Shown here: one piece after another, positions 23,598 through 36,193 of the stretch
Layout: every line of letters starts with the position of its first letter
Numbering within the stretch: position 1 is the stretch's first letter
DNA from: Thamnaconus septentrionalis
Lineage: Eukaryota > Chordata > Actinopteri > Tetraodontiformes > Monacanthidae
Assembly: GCA_009823395.1 (NCBI GenBank)
Contig: CM020513.1
Span: forward strand, 18,354,501-18,418,500
DNA length: 64,000 bases
Reading direction: 5' to 3'
Program-made: the position numbers and the translations under genes
Notes under the pieces: generated by a model
Seen by the model: only the letters and a program-made list of their open reading frames with translations
What the model was told of the DNA's origin: nothing
Databases searched by the model: none

Positions 23598-25601
23598 GCA
23601 GGAGAAATACTGCCGTATTGGACTTTGGACCAACACTTCCCTAATGATGACCTCGTTGATTGAAACTCAAGTTTACTGCCAGTATCTTCCCCTTTTACTA
23701 TGTTTATTAAAGATTAACAGCTGCTGTGAGTTTCAATGAGGTGTTTTGCTATGAAACCAGTTCCAGATTATAATTCAGTTGTAAATGTAATGCAACTTTT
23801 TTCTTTTGGATGTGTCGATATCTACACTCATGGAGTGAAAACCCAGAATGCATTTCCCTCACCCCTCCAAGTCTCAATCGGGAACATTTTGGCTCCATCA
23901 TACCTGCAGCAACACAGCTTTTACATTTTAGATGAGTTGTCATTTTGTGCAGTATGTTGACAGTTTGTGTCTCATAGCCCTGATTATCTGAAGCAATTTA
24001 AATGAAAACTAACATTTTACAGTAGCTTGATTAGATAGCATTTTAAGGAAATTCATCCCCTTTTGGAGTTCACAGCAGACACTGCCTACACCTTTTTATT
24101 TTGTGCAACACTAATGCCATCTATCCATTCTCACCGTGTTGGAGTTTTGACAATAAACTGTGACTATTCCTATCATTATCCCAAATAAAGTTACAGAAAG
24201 CCAAACAAAAAGCGTATTTTTTTTTCTTTTTTTATGGTTTGGTGTGTTCATTTTTTCAATCATATCCCTAAAGGCATCTATTACATGTGCAAAAGAAAAT
24301 GTGCTGCTGCCCATTCAGCTCCCTTTCAGTTTCTGTATTTATTTATTTATTTATTTTTTTAATTCCGGACTCCAGGTTTACCTCTTACAAGTGACACAGA
24401 CCAAAAAAACAAAACAAAAGCTGTTGTTGCCTCCAGACAGATAGCATATTGACACCCTTTGCTAACAACTTCCTCAACAATGGTTTTAGCTTTCACAGAT
24501 GCTGTCCTGTACATTGCAAATGTTTGAAAGGCAATATACAAGGACTCCTTAAGATGGATTTTAAGGGGACATGTGACTTGACCTGAGAAAGGTATCAGTG
24601 AGGTGTCAGTAGCTGTAACGCAGAAGACTGATTTATGTTAAGGGTAACCTGGCTGATGACAATAACTATTTAGCAAACACAGATTCAGTTGATATATGAA
24701 TGTGCGTGAATGTGAATGTGCATTTAAGGACAATGCTGTAATCAGGAGCTATGTGGTGGCCAGTGGTGGCTTTTGGGTGGGGAGTGCAATTTCAGAAAGA
24801 AACACCCACCTCCACACTACAGCATCTCTAGTCACATCTTTGTTGATTGAAGCATAGTATCTTTTTTTTCACAATTATTTATGACTTCATGATTGGCTGG
24901 ATGGATTTTGTTCTTCGGGAAACACTCAAAGATAGAAATGTAGTTTCACCCTGACCCTAAGTGAGTATAGAACATGTATAATATGAGGGTTTATTATCAA
25001 GATCAACTTTGGTTAAAAAACAAAACAAAACCCAAACCAAACTCTCGACTAATTCAATGGTGACAGGCCGACTGTTATGAGGTCACAGTGAAAATGTTCA
25101 ATAAACACCAACTACAGTAACATTTGGAATAATACCAATCCAGGTATCTTCTTAGTGCCACTCCTATGTGAGTAATGATCTCACCCTGTGCCCTCCTTCC
25201 CCCCATAGTAAATATTTCCAACCACGCCACTGCATGCTGACTCATTTTAAGCACGTATAGTTGTATTTGTTCGTTTACAGTCCTACGAAGTCTTAGCGAT
25301 TGCTCGGCATCAATTGGGCAAAAGCGTGCTGTCAGGTGACGCTCAGTGACACCCGTCTGAACACGTAGCGCTGTCTGGGGGGACTTGTTGAAACTCGGTC
25401 ACAACATCAGCCCAGTGTTCCGGCGTCACACAACAACAACAACAACATTTTCCCGCTCACTAAGCGTCGTGTGGAGCTTCGAAATGAGTGGCTTGGCGTG
25501 GATGCGGTCGCCGCAGTTGAGATGTCACCCGCTGTTGACCAGACGGAGAATGTTTTTTTTTTTCTTCTCCTCCTTGCCTTCCCCTTTGGTCGTTGCTGTT
25601 C

Positions 25602-25609
25602 TGACGTCA
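25602..25609. promoter_or_regulatory. Perfect CRE (TGACGTCA) in the ca12 promoter
   Basis: The palindrome TGACGTCA sits 39 bp upstream of the ca12 TATA box, at about -65 if transcription starts near 25670. This is the classic location of functional CREB/ATF sites. The position is read directly; function is inferred. Confidence 0.5.
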
Positions 25610-25640
25610 GTGTGAGCCACGATGAACCTGACAACATGGA

Positions 25641-25647
25641 TATAAAA
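25641..25647 (+). promoter_or_regulatory. TATA box of ca12
   Basis: TATAAAA lies 83 nt upstream of the ATG at 25724, predicting a start site near 25670. Confidence 0.65.
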
Positions 25648-25723
25648 GCCGGGCTGAAAGGCAGCCACTCTGGTGCTTCAATGCTCCAGCTGCTTTGCCC
25701 GCAAGATCCCCGAGGAGACCGAG

Positions 25724-28700
25724 ATGCGTGCCGCACTGAGTCTTGCGCCAATCACGCTGCTGCAGCTGACCTTCCTCACCGCACTGCATGGTAGGAGCCC
25801 GTCTGTCACGTACAGGGGAGACAGTAGTCATTCTGACCAGAAATGTTCTAATAGTTGTTTTTGGAGAGGTAAACATGCAAAGTTTTGAAACGATGCTATT
25901 TCCGGTGTCAGTGGCTTAAAGTGACATTTGCTTTCTGCTGTTCCAGGTGCTAAATGGACATACAACGGTGAGTCTTTCTGTGTTTATCCTGACGGGTGGT
26001 AAATATCTTCACATCCAAGGACAATGTTTATTGCATTTGCATAAGGCAGCATAGTTAATGGAGTCTTGATTTGATGGATGGTCTTGAAATGGTTTAGCAT
26101 TTAATGTTAATGTCATTTGACCTCCAAACTAACACCCTATCATATTGAATTAATGTAATTTTAAAAAAAAAAAAAAAAAAAAGTTACAGTCTCTGCAGTT
26201 TTTTCCGAAGTTGCTGACTGCCTTTGTCTCATGCCTTAAGGAGTGCGGCTAGTGACTCTTTGAAAAGTCACTGACTATCTCTTACATAAACTGTGCTCAG
26301 AGCATGACCTCTTGTCTTGGTGCCACTGCTTCTTAAGATCTGTTGCATTCTGGAACTAAATGTGAAACAGAATGTGAAGGTAAGAAAGGCCACACAAACC
26401 AAAGTCATTTGATTCAATGTAAAAAAAAAAAAAAATCACCAACAAAAACATATGAGAAATTATATTAAATTAACTTTTATTTTATAATTGTAGATATATA
26501 ATAAAATAATAATAAATCACCCCTATATTTTAATATAACACTTTAGCACTACAAAAAATTAACACATTCACCTATTAGTACCTTGAATAAATGACATTAT
26601 AATTAGAACATTTTAAAACTATGATGACATAAAATATTAGAAGTAGCCATCATTTAAAGGTTTGACATGACAACAAAGATGAGATGTAGTGGAAAAACTA
26701 AAATCTCCAATCTTTTCTTTTATTGTCAATTACAGTCAAACCCTGCAGAGGCCTCGATACTGTAGTCAGTAGTTTCAATGGCCAGTTGCACTCTCAGCTG
26801 AACCTGACTCATACCATTTATCTTCACCTCAGCACTCCACCCTCTGGCTGAGGACAAAAATGGCCAACTGTAACATGGGGCAGAAATGAAATAAATGTTG
26901 TTGCTTTCCCACAGTGAGGCTAGCTCACAAAGACAAATCAACCCAGTGGTGTTTACATGACTGAAACCATCCCATAAATCTTATTTAATATCTGCTTAAC
27001 ATTTGGATATTACAAAATAACCTACTGAGTCATGGATTGTATGGCAAAGTCTGTTGAAGGGCTACCAAAGCCCTCTGAAAACCATTATTAAAGGGCAGGC
27101 TAGGTCTAATTAAAAGAGCAAATTAAGTCAACACAGAATTATTGCAGTCATCATTGTAACTATTTCTGCAATGAGCTTATTTTCCCTGGTTTGACCTCTA
27201 AGTTCTGGCCCAAACAACCTCCACGCATTTCACAACCTTAATGGACAGCTTCTGGCACATCTCTTAAAGTCAGTCCACATTAGTCTGGAGAATGACAGTT
27301 GTGTTTGAGGCTGGGTCATTCATATTCAATCATCTGGCATCCAATGAAAAGTTTTATTTTTTTTTTTTTTTTTTTTAATTGAATTAAATTATATTGCTCA
27401 CTTTGTATGCCCGTTGCTGAGAGGCTGTCATGGCACTTGCTGTCCTGCCAAGGCATGCTGAGAGGTTGATCTGAGTTTATTCATTTAGTGTACAGAAGCA
27501 AGAAATTAAGAGCATCCTGTTTTCACCCCCTTTTGCCTCCGTTGACCTGACCGTTCTTTCATTTTTTTGCCTTGCATTATTCCTAAAGGCGGTTTGCCTC
27601 ATTGCCTTTGCAGACATGTCATTGAGACACAATCGTGCAGCTGCGGTCGCTTTGTAAATAGCATGATTGGAACTGCGAATGCAGCCGTTTTCAGTGTCCT
27701 GAGCTTTGTGGAGAACCTCTCATTTTAAAAAAAGACAACATTCTCATTGACTTTCCCAGCAAGGAACACTCCGCCTGTTTTGGAGAAGGGGAGGAGCAGA
27801 AGAACATGGGACTGTGCCCAGATAATAGCACTTTGATTGCAATAGCACGGCATATTTAGCATGTCTGGCTAAGTTAGGGTCATCTTTTGGGAATTCTCTC
27901 TTTTTTTTAACAAGACTGAGGTTGACTTTTCACAAGTGAAAGGACTAAAAATATAAAATGCTGTCATGCAACATCTCCCTTAAGATGTAACAGTGAATAT
28001 GAAGCATCACTGCACAGCAATAAATAAATAAATGAATAAATAAATACAAGTTAGAGTGGGTTGAATAGATTCTAATTTCCATTAATGTTGCAGGTATAAA
28101 CGGACAGGACCACTGGTATGAACATTATCCATACTGTGGTGGAGCATTCCAGTCTCCAATAGACATCACCTCAGATCTACTGAAGTTTGACCCAACCTTA
28201 CGTCCAATTGAGGTTCACAACTACAATCTGCCGCCCAGTGAGCAGCTCACCCTAGGAAATAATGGACATTCTGGTAAGTATATGTCATCATGTTAATGAG
28301 AAAATTTAAAGGTCATATTATGCAGAATTCACTTTTGTAACAGTAGTTATTTGTGTCTCTATCCCTTCATTTGACTCCCAGAAATGAGAAAAGTCACTTC
28401 TTATTTGGTATGTTTTACTTTGAAAAATCTGGAAATATAGCCTTTTGTGATGTCAGGTCACTGATACCTCTTGGTTAGTAACAACACTCTTAGCCAGGTT
28501 TTTTTTTTTTTTTACTGCCACACTAAGACCATGTCTTTTTGTCACAATTCAAAATAAAAAGGCACAACCAAACATCAGTTTGAGTAGCAAGCTGTAAACA
28601 AAGGGCTAAATAGGCTGTTTTCTGGTGACCCAACCAGTTTTCACCCTTTAAAAAAAAAATCATTGTTCATTTATGTTAAAGCCTGTCCTGCTGGACAACA

Positions 28701-31700
28701 GGTACAATAAATATAGGTTACATTTGTATATAAAGCTTATTGCGTCACAGGCAGCAAAGCAGGCTAAGTGTTCACAATGGTTTGGGATGCATTAAGACCT
28801 TAACTAAAAGTGGCTCTCATTAGTGCATGTGTTCATTAGAACTAGTCAGAGGAGTCTCTTCTTGAGTCTGAGGCTTAATTTCTTGGTCATCCAAAAAGAG
28901 ATGATGTGTAGTTGCTCAGCCGCAGCAATTTTCTGTAATGACTCTCTTATTATCTTAACTACTCTCAGAATGAATGAGCTCCACCTTTAGCCGTGGATAT
29001 ATGAGCAAAGACATGTCTTGGGCTCTGTCTGCGATGCATCAAGACACACGTTGAATGTCTGATATTCGCAGGGCTCAAATGATCAGGGCAGAAACAAGTA
29101 TGTTCATGTGCTACAGAATGAAATATGTTGTTGACTTGGGCAGAATGATTATAATTTTAAGAAGAGAAAGAGTTTCATTGAGACAAAAAGGTGTGGCACG
29201 GTGCAATAATCTGCAGCCTAACAGACAATTACATAGTAAACACATTGTGTGCAGTGTCTTTCCTGTGCGGGTGAGGGTTTGGTTTGGGTGCTAGCAATGT
29301 CAGGTTTAGCAGTTGGCCACTGACTGAGCGCCAACACCAGACAAATGCTTATGCGTGCATGCCCGTTAGGCCTCAGTGCCACAAGTTGAGTGACATCATC
29401 AGCGTCACGCCTGTCTGAAATGAGCTGACAGAGGGTTTTCACATGCAAACATTCATCATACGCTGACGGACAAGTCGAAATCGCTCCTGCGTCACGCGGC
29501 GTCGTAATGTATTATAGATAGCCTCGCAGCTTTTGCAGTGAACGCCTTTGACAGTGCAGCCACGCTGATTTCCGCCGTGCAGTTAAAGAGGATGATTCTT
29601 GACCCCGCTAATGACAAGTGAAATAATTCCAACCATGTCCTGTTACGTCTGGCGGGTTTTCATTTCTCCCGTTCTACAGTTCAACTCTCGCTGCCCTCAA
29701 AGATGTACATCTCCGGCCTGCCTCATCACTACATTGCAGCTCAACTCCACTTTCACTGGGGCTCCGCCAACAAACCAGGCGCCGAACACACACTCGACGG
29801 TGAACAGGCTGTAGCAGAGGTAAACACAGCTAACAGTAGTGTTTTCTTTTTAATTCTCTGGAATGAGTGTATTGGAAAATTGCTTTTCAGACTCACGTAG
29901 AACTTGACATGAAATGTCGTCAGTGTTCAAAAGCAGCAGTTAAAATGAACTGTGCAGAACCATTAAAAATCAACAATAAATGTGTGAAAGGGAAGTCAAA
30001 GAGGGATGTATTAGTATGAAATAACATGCAAGCGGAGGCCTTCAATGTTGCTGCCCTTTTTTTCTTTTTATGTCTTAACTTATGTTGATGCTACTTAAGT
30101 ATTCTGGGTATTTTTTTTTGGCGTCCAACAACATGCCTGACAGTTGAATAAATACTTGATGATTTTACCACGTGGCATTTTACTGGCAGTGGAATGGGAA
30201 CCACTGATGTACCCTAGAGGCTTCAAGGCGCTGCTGAGGATTGGAGAAAACCTGCATCTGCATATTACTGTTCCATTTTCAGACATTGCGTGAAACAGGG
30301 AGTTGGCATCCACTTGTTAGACAGTTTTAAAGGTCTCGCTGTGCATGTCCCGCCTTTTATTGGCTAACTTTAAAGTAGGAACTTTTGCTTATATAAAGCC
30401 CTTGTATTTTAAGAGGCAAAGAGACTTATATACAAGAATTCGAGCGTTTAGAGTTTCAGCTGTTGAAATTATGAGGCGGCAGTTCTTCTTTCGAAGGCAT
30501 TCTTGTGCCTATCATATAAAAATGTCTGTTGCATAAACTCAGTCATTTTAGCTTTATGATGCACAGTATGACAGTATGTCATATGCTGGTGAGGTTTAAG
30601 GAGATTAGGGTTTCAGACCATAATATGCTCTGGTTTTTAACCACCTCTGGGAAGGAGAAGCTCTCTCTGCTATTTAATGTTTCAATGTACTGTAAGCAGT
30701 TCTCACAGACTAGTTTGTCATATTTACTTTGGTACTCAAAGTAACTCAGACTAATGTTTTCAAGTGCGAGTCTCTTTATTACATAAACAAAAATAGGAGT
30801 GTGTTTATACGTTTCGGTACAATGTGAATTACAGTTCGCACAAACTGTAATGGCTAGTGACCGACCTGTGTGCTTTCTTGTGAACCATGCATCACCAGCA
30901 GCATGGCCACATGTGAGGTACTGTGGTTTGACCCTGCTTTCAGAGTGGACACGTCAAGAGCGTTCATCTTCCTAAGTCTTTCCAGACTGCACGACCAAAG
31001 TTCCACGAAGGCATGTTGTTTAGAGTAGGTTGAATGATGTTGAAATTAAACATTTCCCAAGAATAGCCTTACCAAGATGCCCTGGTTGGTCCAGAAAAAA
31101 CGTTCGAGGATATGTCAGTAACGGACATACACGGGACATGTTTACAGCACAAAATATACTGTATATGCCTGTTTTAAATTGGACTTTATCAAAATCACAA
31201 GAACTAAGTCCACTGGCCATTAACATCCCAACAGTCCTACTTTACATGTGGTTTTATTATTAGTTAATTAACACTTATAAATTATGGTTTTATTATATCC
31301 CTGCAGTGACTTTAGAACCTTTTATTTCATTTTTTTTTTTGTCATATCAATTTCTGTGGATATTCTGTCTCCATTCATTTGGCACCTACAAAAACTGTTT
31401 ATGTTCAAAGGTTAAATGTCAAGATGACTGCCACAAGATTTTTTTCTGAAAAATTATGTTATTGTTCCAACTAATGACGTCAGTCCCACTATAAATTCCA
31501 GGGATTCCAGTGATAGCCGTGTCTCATAATCATGTCTATAAATTATTTCAAATTCAAGTTAAGAAGAGGATTAGGTTAGAGGCAAGCATAGGATTTGTCA
31601 GGGGAACCCCTGACGAGGACAACAGAAAATAAAACAAGATGAAGAGAGTTCAACAGTTTGCCTAAAACCACTCTGCATGCCTGGCCGCCGTTGTTTTTTG

Positions 31701-34700
31701 TCCAGGCTATGAAACATTGTGTTCCATCTGTTCTCCACACAACTCTATGCTATTCTTGTTTTGTTGTCTCGTGAGGATCTTGATTTATTTTCTGTCACAT
31801 ATTTCTTCGTCTCTCACAGCTGCACGTTGTGCATTACAACGCGGACATGTATTACAGTTTACCCAAGGCCGTGGACAAATCCGACGGTCTTGCAGTGCTG
31901 GGTGTCTTAATTGAGGTGAGGCATTGGACACTAGTCACAGTGACTGTGAGTTTCCTGAAAGCAGCAGCAGCAGCAGAATCTAATTGCAATTGTCATGTAG
32001 ATTGGAGAGTTCAATCCAGCCTTTGAACATATCCTGAAGTTCCTGAACAACATTAAGTACAGAGGTAAGTTTCACGTGGTACTTGTTTTTCATACATAAA
32101 CTACTACTACTAGATCATAAACTACTTTGACTTTATTTTATCCTGACTCAGATCAAAAAGTGCAGATTCCTGGTTTCAACATAAGAGCGCTGCTCCCCAG
32201 TCGTTTGGACGAGTATTACCGCTACGACGGGTCGCTGACAACTCCTCCATGCTATCCCAGCGTTCTTTGGACGCTCTTCAGGAGTCCCGTCACAATATCA
32301 CGCAAACAGGTGCCCTGACAGGATGCGATCATGAAGCCGATTCATAATCAGACTCATGTTGGGCTCCTCTCATGCTATCATGCTTTTTGTTTTGTTGTTT
32401 GTTGATAGTACCTCTCTCTGGCAACAACCCTTTATGCCACTGAGGTTCAGGAGTTTTCCCCTGTACCTCTTGTGGACAACTTCAGGAAGCCGCAGCCTGC
32501 AGACGACCGAGTTGTACTGGCATCCTTTAAGTCGGGTAAGTACAGTCTTCGGACCAAGGCTGCTTTAGTGTAAGTCATGTGTGTAAGATCGCATGCACAG
32601 ATTGGCCTCCGCAACCCAGGTTTCAACATTGCATGTGCATTTCTATCTTGGCACAGCATGAAGCTCCCTCACTTTTTATTGCGTCACCTTCTTGCAGTTG
32701 GACTTGCTTGTTGACGTCTTAAATTGTTGTCCATCGATTGGTTTTTGATGAGCTTGTTTGGTGATGTAGGTCAGTGTGTAAGACTTGACAGCATCTTCAT
32801 TGTCAACCTAAACTTGGCTGCAGCGCTTATATTATATGTCTTTAAAGACTGGCTTTCATGTGGTCGAGATGTTTACCACGTCGTCGGAGATATTGTCCTC
32901 AAGTGGTATGAATGTGCATGTGTTCCTCATTTTCAAAGCTTCCCTACTACTGTGCTTCTTTAATTGCACGTGTTGTGACCTGGCACCTTTGAAGTCGCTT
33001 CTATTTACAACACCGATCGCTTGCGCTTTTGGTTTATCACGACAGGAAGAGCTGTTGCATGCTTGCTGTGAAGGCTCGTACTCCGCCTGGGTCAGGGATT
33101 GAGCTGGGATTGCTTAACGAGCTGTGATTGGCTGTGTGTCTGAAGCAGGCAGAGGGCTGCTGGGTATTCCCACAGTCACATCTCCACAGACCAGGAAGCA
33201 AATAGTCCAGCAGCTGCTGGTCGGGGACCTGGCCGACTTGGCTGATGAGAGACTATATCAGCTCCTACCTGGTGGCAAAGAGAACCTCCATACCGGCAAG
33301 AAGAAAAGCGTCAGAAACAAGTCTAAACATCTCACGTACAATAAAACCACCTTGAAGAAGAACCAGGCCAACAACTCTTTGGCGAAGTCAGGGCTGGCTA
33401 CTGGTGCCCTGTGTTACGTCTCGATAGAGCAGAAGGTTCATCATCAGCTCATGCAGTCCCATGCTGAGGCCCAGTTGATTCAGTCTCTCAGAGATGCTAT
33501 TTTCCCTGAACTCAACCTCAGAAGTTACATGGACTGTAAGTCAGACCTAGCGCTCCCCACCATCAGGCACATTCTTCAGGCACGGCCGCCAACAGACGAA
33601 ATGTTGGAGCTGGATCGCTCTCTGACAAGAGCCTTGACCAAGCAGAGGAAGTCTCCCACAGCTGTCAAGCCAGTTGTGCCGGAGAGAAAAAATGGCGGTC
33701 TTTCCCCAAATTCTGTTCCCGCGAAACCACACAGCCGGGGTTATCCACATCCTTGGCTTTTGCCAATGGAGTGGGAAGACTAGTGAGATTCCTGCCGTAG
33801 TTCTAGACTACAAAAGTTAAGTCACTCTCTATAAAGGATGCCAGTCGTCCGTCCCACAAGGCAAGGCAACTCCCTGGATATTCTTGACCAGCAGCTCTCT
33901 CGCAAATGTATTTATTTTAAAACTATTTAAAGCTATTTTCTTGCGTACGCACTAATATTTTATTTAAAAAGGGAAAATATTATAAGTTAATGAAGTAGAA
34001 ATACGAAATAAAATATAAACTCATGCAATTTCACTCAACAGCTACCAAGTGTCTACAAAACTTTCTGTTATTTCTTACCATTTACTTTCAATGTTCAAAA
34101 TGCTTTTTGCAATAAGTCCTGGCGCAGCTACTGTACATATGAAACTATTTTCAATAAACGCTTTTTTTCATCAAACAAAGATGCCAAACTCAAGACCCAT
34201 CCATTTCATATTTGCAACTGACATTTAAAATTTTGAATACAACGACCATGATAGGGAAGTCGGCCCCTGAATTTTGGTCTGCTCGAGTTTGCTTGACAGA
34301 TCTTGTTCAAGTTCAATCTTGGTCATAAAGGTTCGAAAATTGTTTTTCTTAACCTTACCTGTCACTTTGCTCTCTACGTCTTCAGCTGTTTCATCCCTGC
34401 ATAGCGCCAAACCATTGGTGTCTTTTTCTGTACAACTTTCATTTTATCTGTGCTCTTTCTTTCTTTCTTTCTCTTCTTCTATTTTCTTTCTTTTGTATCT
34501 CAGCTGACCTTTCTTGGATAAACTCTGGTATGTTGCTTTTCGTATTTTTCCTTGTTGTGTTCTATATGTATTCATAAGCAAGATCAAGGCATCGTTACTT
34601 TGTTGGCCATGAAATGCCTGGTTTCAATTTTAAAAAAGAAAAGCAACATTGTTGTAAAAACTAACATTTTTCATTTTTCAACATTTCACAATCAAAGTCT

Positions 34701-36193
34701 TTTTAACAAATTATTAAATACAACAATAATTAAATCATTACATTGCATTTTTTATTTGACAAACATGTGACCCAAACTGACCCCAACATTTACATAAAAC
34801 TAAACTAAACTAACTTTTGTAAGTAATGGAAATACACACTCATCTTCATAGCCCAAATAAAAGCAAACATTGAAGATGCAACACAAATCATTGCTTACTC
34901 CTTTCTGCTTCTGTTGCTTCATGCTCTGCAGGTTTGTTGATTCCCATTCTGGTGGGTTCTGCTTTGGGACTTGTTCTTATTATCTCTTTAATTTGCTGTC
35001 TATTAAGGCAGACAAGGTAAGCAAGAGGGAAACAACCATGAATGACATTCAACAATTATGCTTGTAGAACGTATGCTTGTTAGATAATATGTGTTCAACT
35101 TGATATTAGTCACTGCGAACTACACATCAACAAATGATTAGTTAATTTCAAAAGGGTCGTACACATTAAAAAAACAACAACAACGAGGGCTCAAATATCT
35201 TTAAATTAGTTGCGACTAGAAGAACAATCAGTCCTTGTTGTCCAATCTTCACTCCTACTTTATTCATTTGTTCTATGGAATTTGGTTATGGTGTGCTGTA
35301 GGTGAGATGAGTTCAAGGTGGAGGTGGGATTACATTAGTGATCAGCTCTGTGCACCTTCTTGTTTGCTATGATGATGGAGAGGTTGACAGATGTCGGTGT
35401 ACAGGAATTTTAATGGAATATGATGTTTGCAGATGACATTATGATCTGTTGTAAGAGCAAGGAACAAGCTGAAGATAAATCTAGAAAGGTGGAACACTGT
35501 TCATGGGAACATTTCATGTTGGTAGACAAAGCCACAGCAACTAAATAGCAATAATAATTACTATTACTGACTGTTATGGCGCTTTTCAGGTCACACACAA
35601 AGTCGCCAGACAGAGAATGAAAGATATTTAAAATCACAAGCAAGATAGTTGGGAGATAAAGAGTGGAGAGAGATTGTCAGTAGAAGGCTACTGAAGTTGG
35701 AACTGACAGGCTAGAGGATGTATGGATGTGGTGAAAGAGGACATAGGGTAATTTAGTGTAGAAGATGATGCAGAGAAGAGGGTTAGATGGAGGCAGATGA
35801 TTGGCATTGGCCACCCATGAAGGAAACAGTCCAAAGGAGAATAAGGAGGAACCGCAGACAACACCAAATACCCTTTTCCGTTTCTAGTTATAAAGAGGTC
35901 AGCTGCAAGTGGAAAGGTAATGCATCCCCAATCGTGAATAAATGTCAAAATAATAAAAAGAAATTCAAAGGTACAGCTAAAAAGCGTAATCCCATGTTTT
36001 GCCCACATATTGCGAAACTTGTGGTAAACTTGGTGTTATATTTAAATAAAACATAAATATGTTCGGTAGATTAAATGGTAGTGTGTCAAAATTCATTCTG
36101 ACTTTCTTTTTTTATAGATCCACTGAACAACACAACAAAGATAAAGCTGGATACAGCATTGGTGACAGAGACGAATACGGCTCCACCGTATGA
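25724..36193 (+). CDS. ca12: Carbonic anhydrase 12, membrane-anchored alpha-CA
   Basis: Eleven coding exons: 25724-25790, 25947-25967, 28094-28273, 29680-29819, 31820-31915, 32001-32064, 32152-32309, 32409-32535, 34504-34527, 34932-35016, 36118-36193. All phases agree and give 345 aa (human CA12 354). The order is: signal peptide [20 protein letters not shown]; catalytic domain with proton shuttle H88 (NNGHS) and zinc ligands H113 and H115 (LHFHWG) and H138 (LHVVHY); SLTTPPC with the conserved Cys that pairs with the Cys of YPYCGG; a short linker; a membrane helix ([17 protein letters not shown]) followed by CCLLRQ; and a cytoplasmic tail ending EYGSTV. It catalyses CO2 hydration at the outer cell surface. 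An in-frame ATG upstream at 25673 would add 17 residues ahead of the signal peptide; 25724 is preferred. Exons 2 and 9 are only 21 and 24 nt. A poly(A) signal lies at 36753-36758. Confidence 0.95.
28303..28660. repeat. Dispersed fish repeat fragment in ca12 intron 3
   Basis: The start AAAGGTCATATTATGCAGAA, then CACTTTTGTAACAG, CCTTTTGTGATGTCAGGTCA and AGGCTGTTTTCTGG, recalls a dispersed repeat family whose ends read AAAGGTC(CC)ATATTATGC. The matching far end is not evident, so this is a truncated copy at best. Confidence 0.4.
33149..33783 (+). CDS. ca12: Candidate alternative 3'-terminal coding exon of ca12 (secreted-type isoform)
   Basis: A 635-nt open exon inside the intron between ca12 exons 8 and 9. 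It begins after TCTGAAGCAG with GC, which completes the glycine codon left by exon 8 (ends G at 32535), so the frame matches exactly. Joined to exons 1-8 it would give 495 aa: the full catalytic domain, no membrane helix, then about 210 residues rich in Lys, Arg and Gln ([41 protein letters not shown]). The frame has a TAA at 33115-33117 just upstream and no ATG until about halfway, so it is unlikely to be a separate gene. AATAAA signals follow at 34007-34012 and 34153-34158. Codon use looks coding. I do not recognise a domain. It could instead be a fossil of a processed gene. Confidence 0.6.
34007..34012 (+). terminator. Poly(A) signal after the alternative ca12 exon
   Basis: AATAAA 224 nt beyond the TAG of the alternative exon. 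A second AATAAA lies at 34153-34158. Two signals in the right place, inside an intron of the longer transcript, support transcript ending here. Confidence 0.5.
35320..35900 (+). mobile_element. Degenerate non-LTR retrotransposon, reverse transcriptase 3' part
   Basis: In ca12's last intron, broken plus-strand frames read [12 protein letters not shown], then [19 protein letters not shown], which carries the FADD form of the RT active-site motif. Further on come RWMDVVKED-like and [17 protein letters not shown] phrases, typical of the C-terminal part of RTE-type fish and invertebrate LINEs. Several frameshifts and stops show that it is dead. Only about 0.6 kb remains. Confidence 0.65.

Larger units (their letters stand above)
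23542..25723. other. Divergent intergenic region between the Kunitz gene and ca12
   Basis: The 2.2 kb lies between two head-to-head genes, with a TATA-type promoter at each end. The middle holds a TTTA run (about 24342-24360) and AT-rich spacer. No open frame here has splice or family support. Both promoters look tissue-regulated rather than CpG-island-like. Confidence 0.5.

Noticed and set aside
32724..33102. Open frames between ca12 exon 8 and the alternative exon
   Set aside because: No acceptor/donor pair in phase and no conserved motif; treated as intron.
33124..33783. Stand-alone intronic gene of 219 aa
   Set aside because: The frame begins at a GTG, not an ATG, and the first real ATG is about halfway. 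A good acceptor with the right phase lies inside it, so a ca12 terminal exon explains it better.
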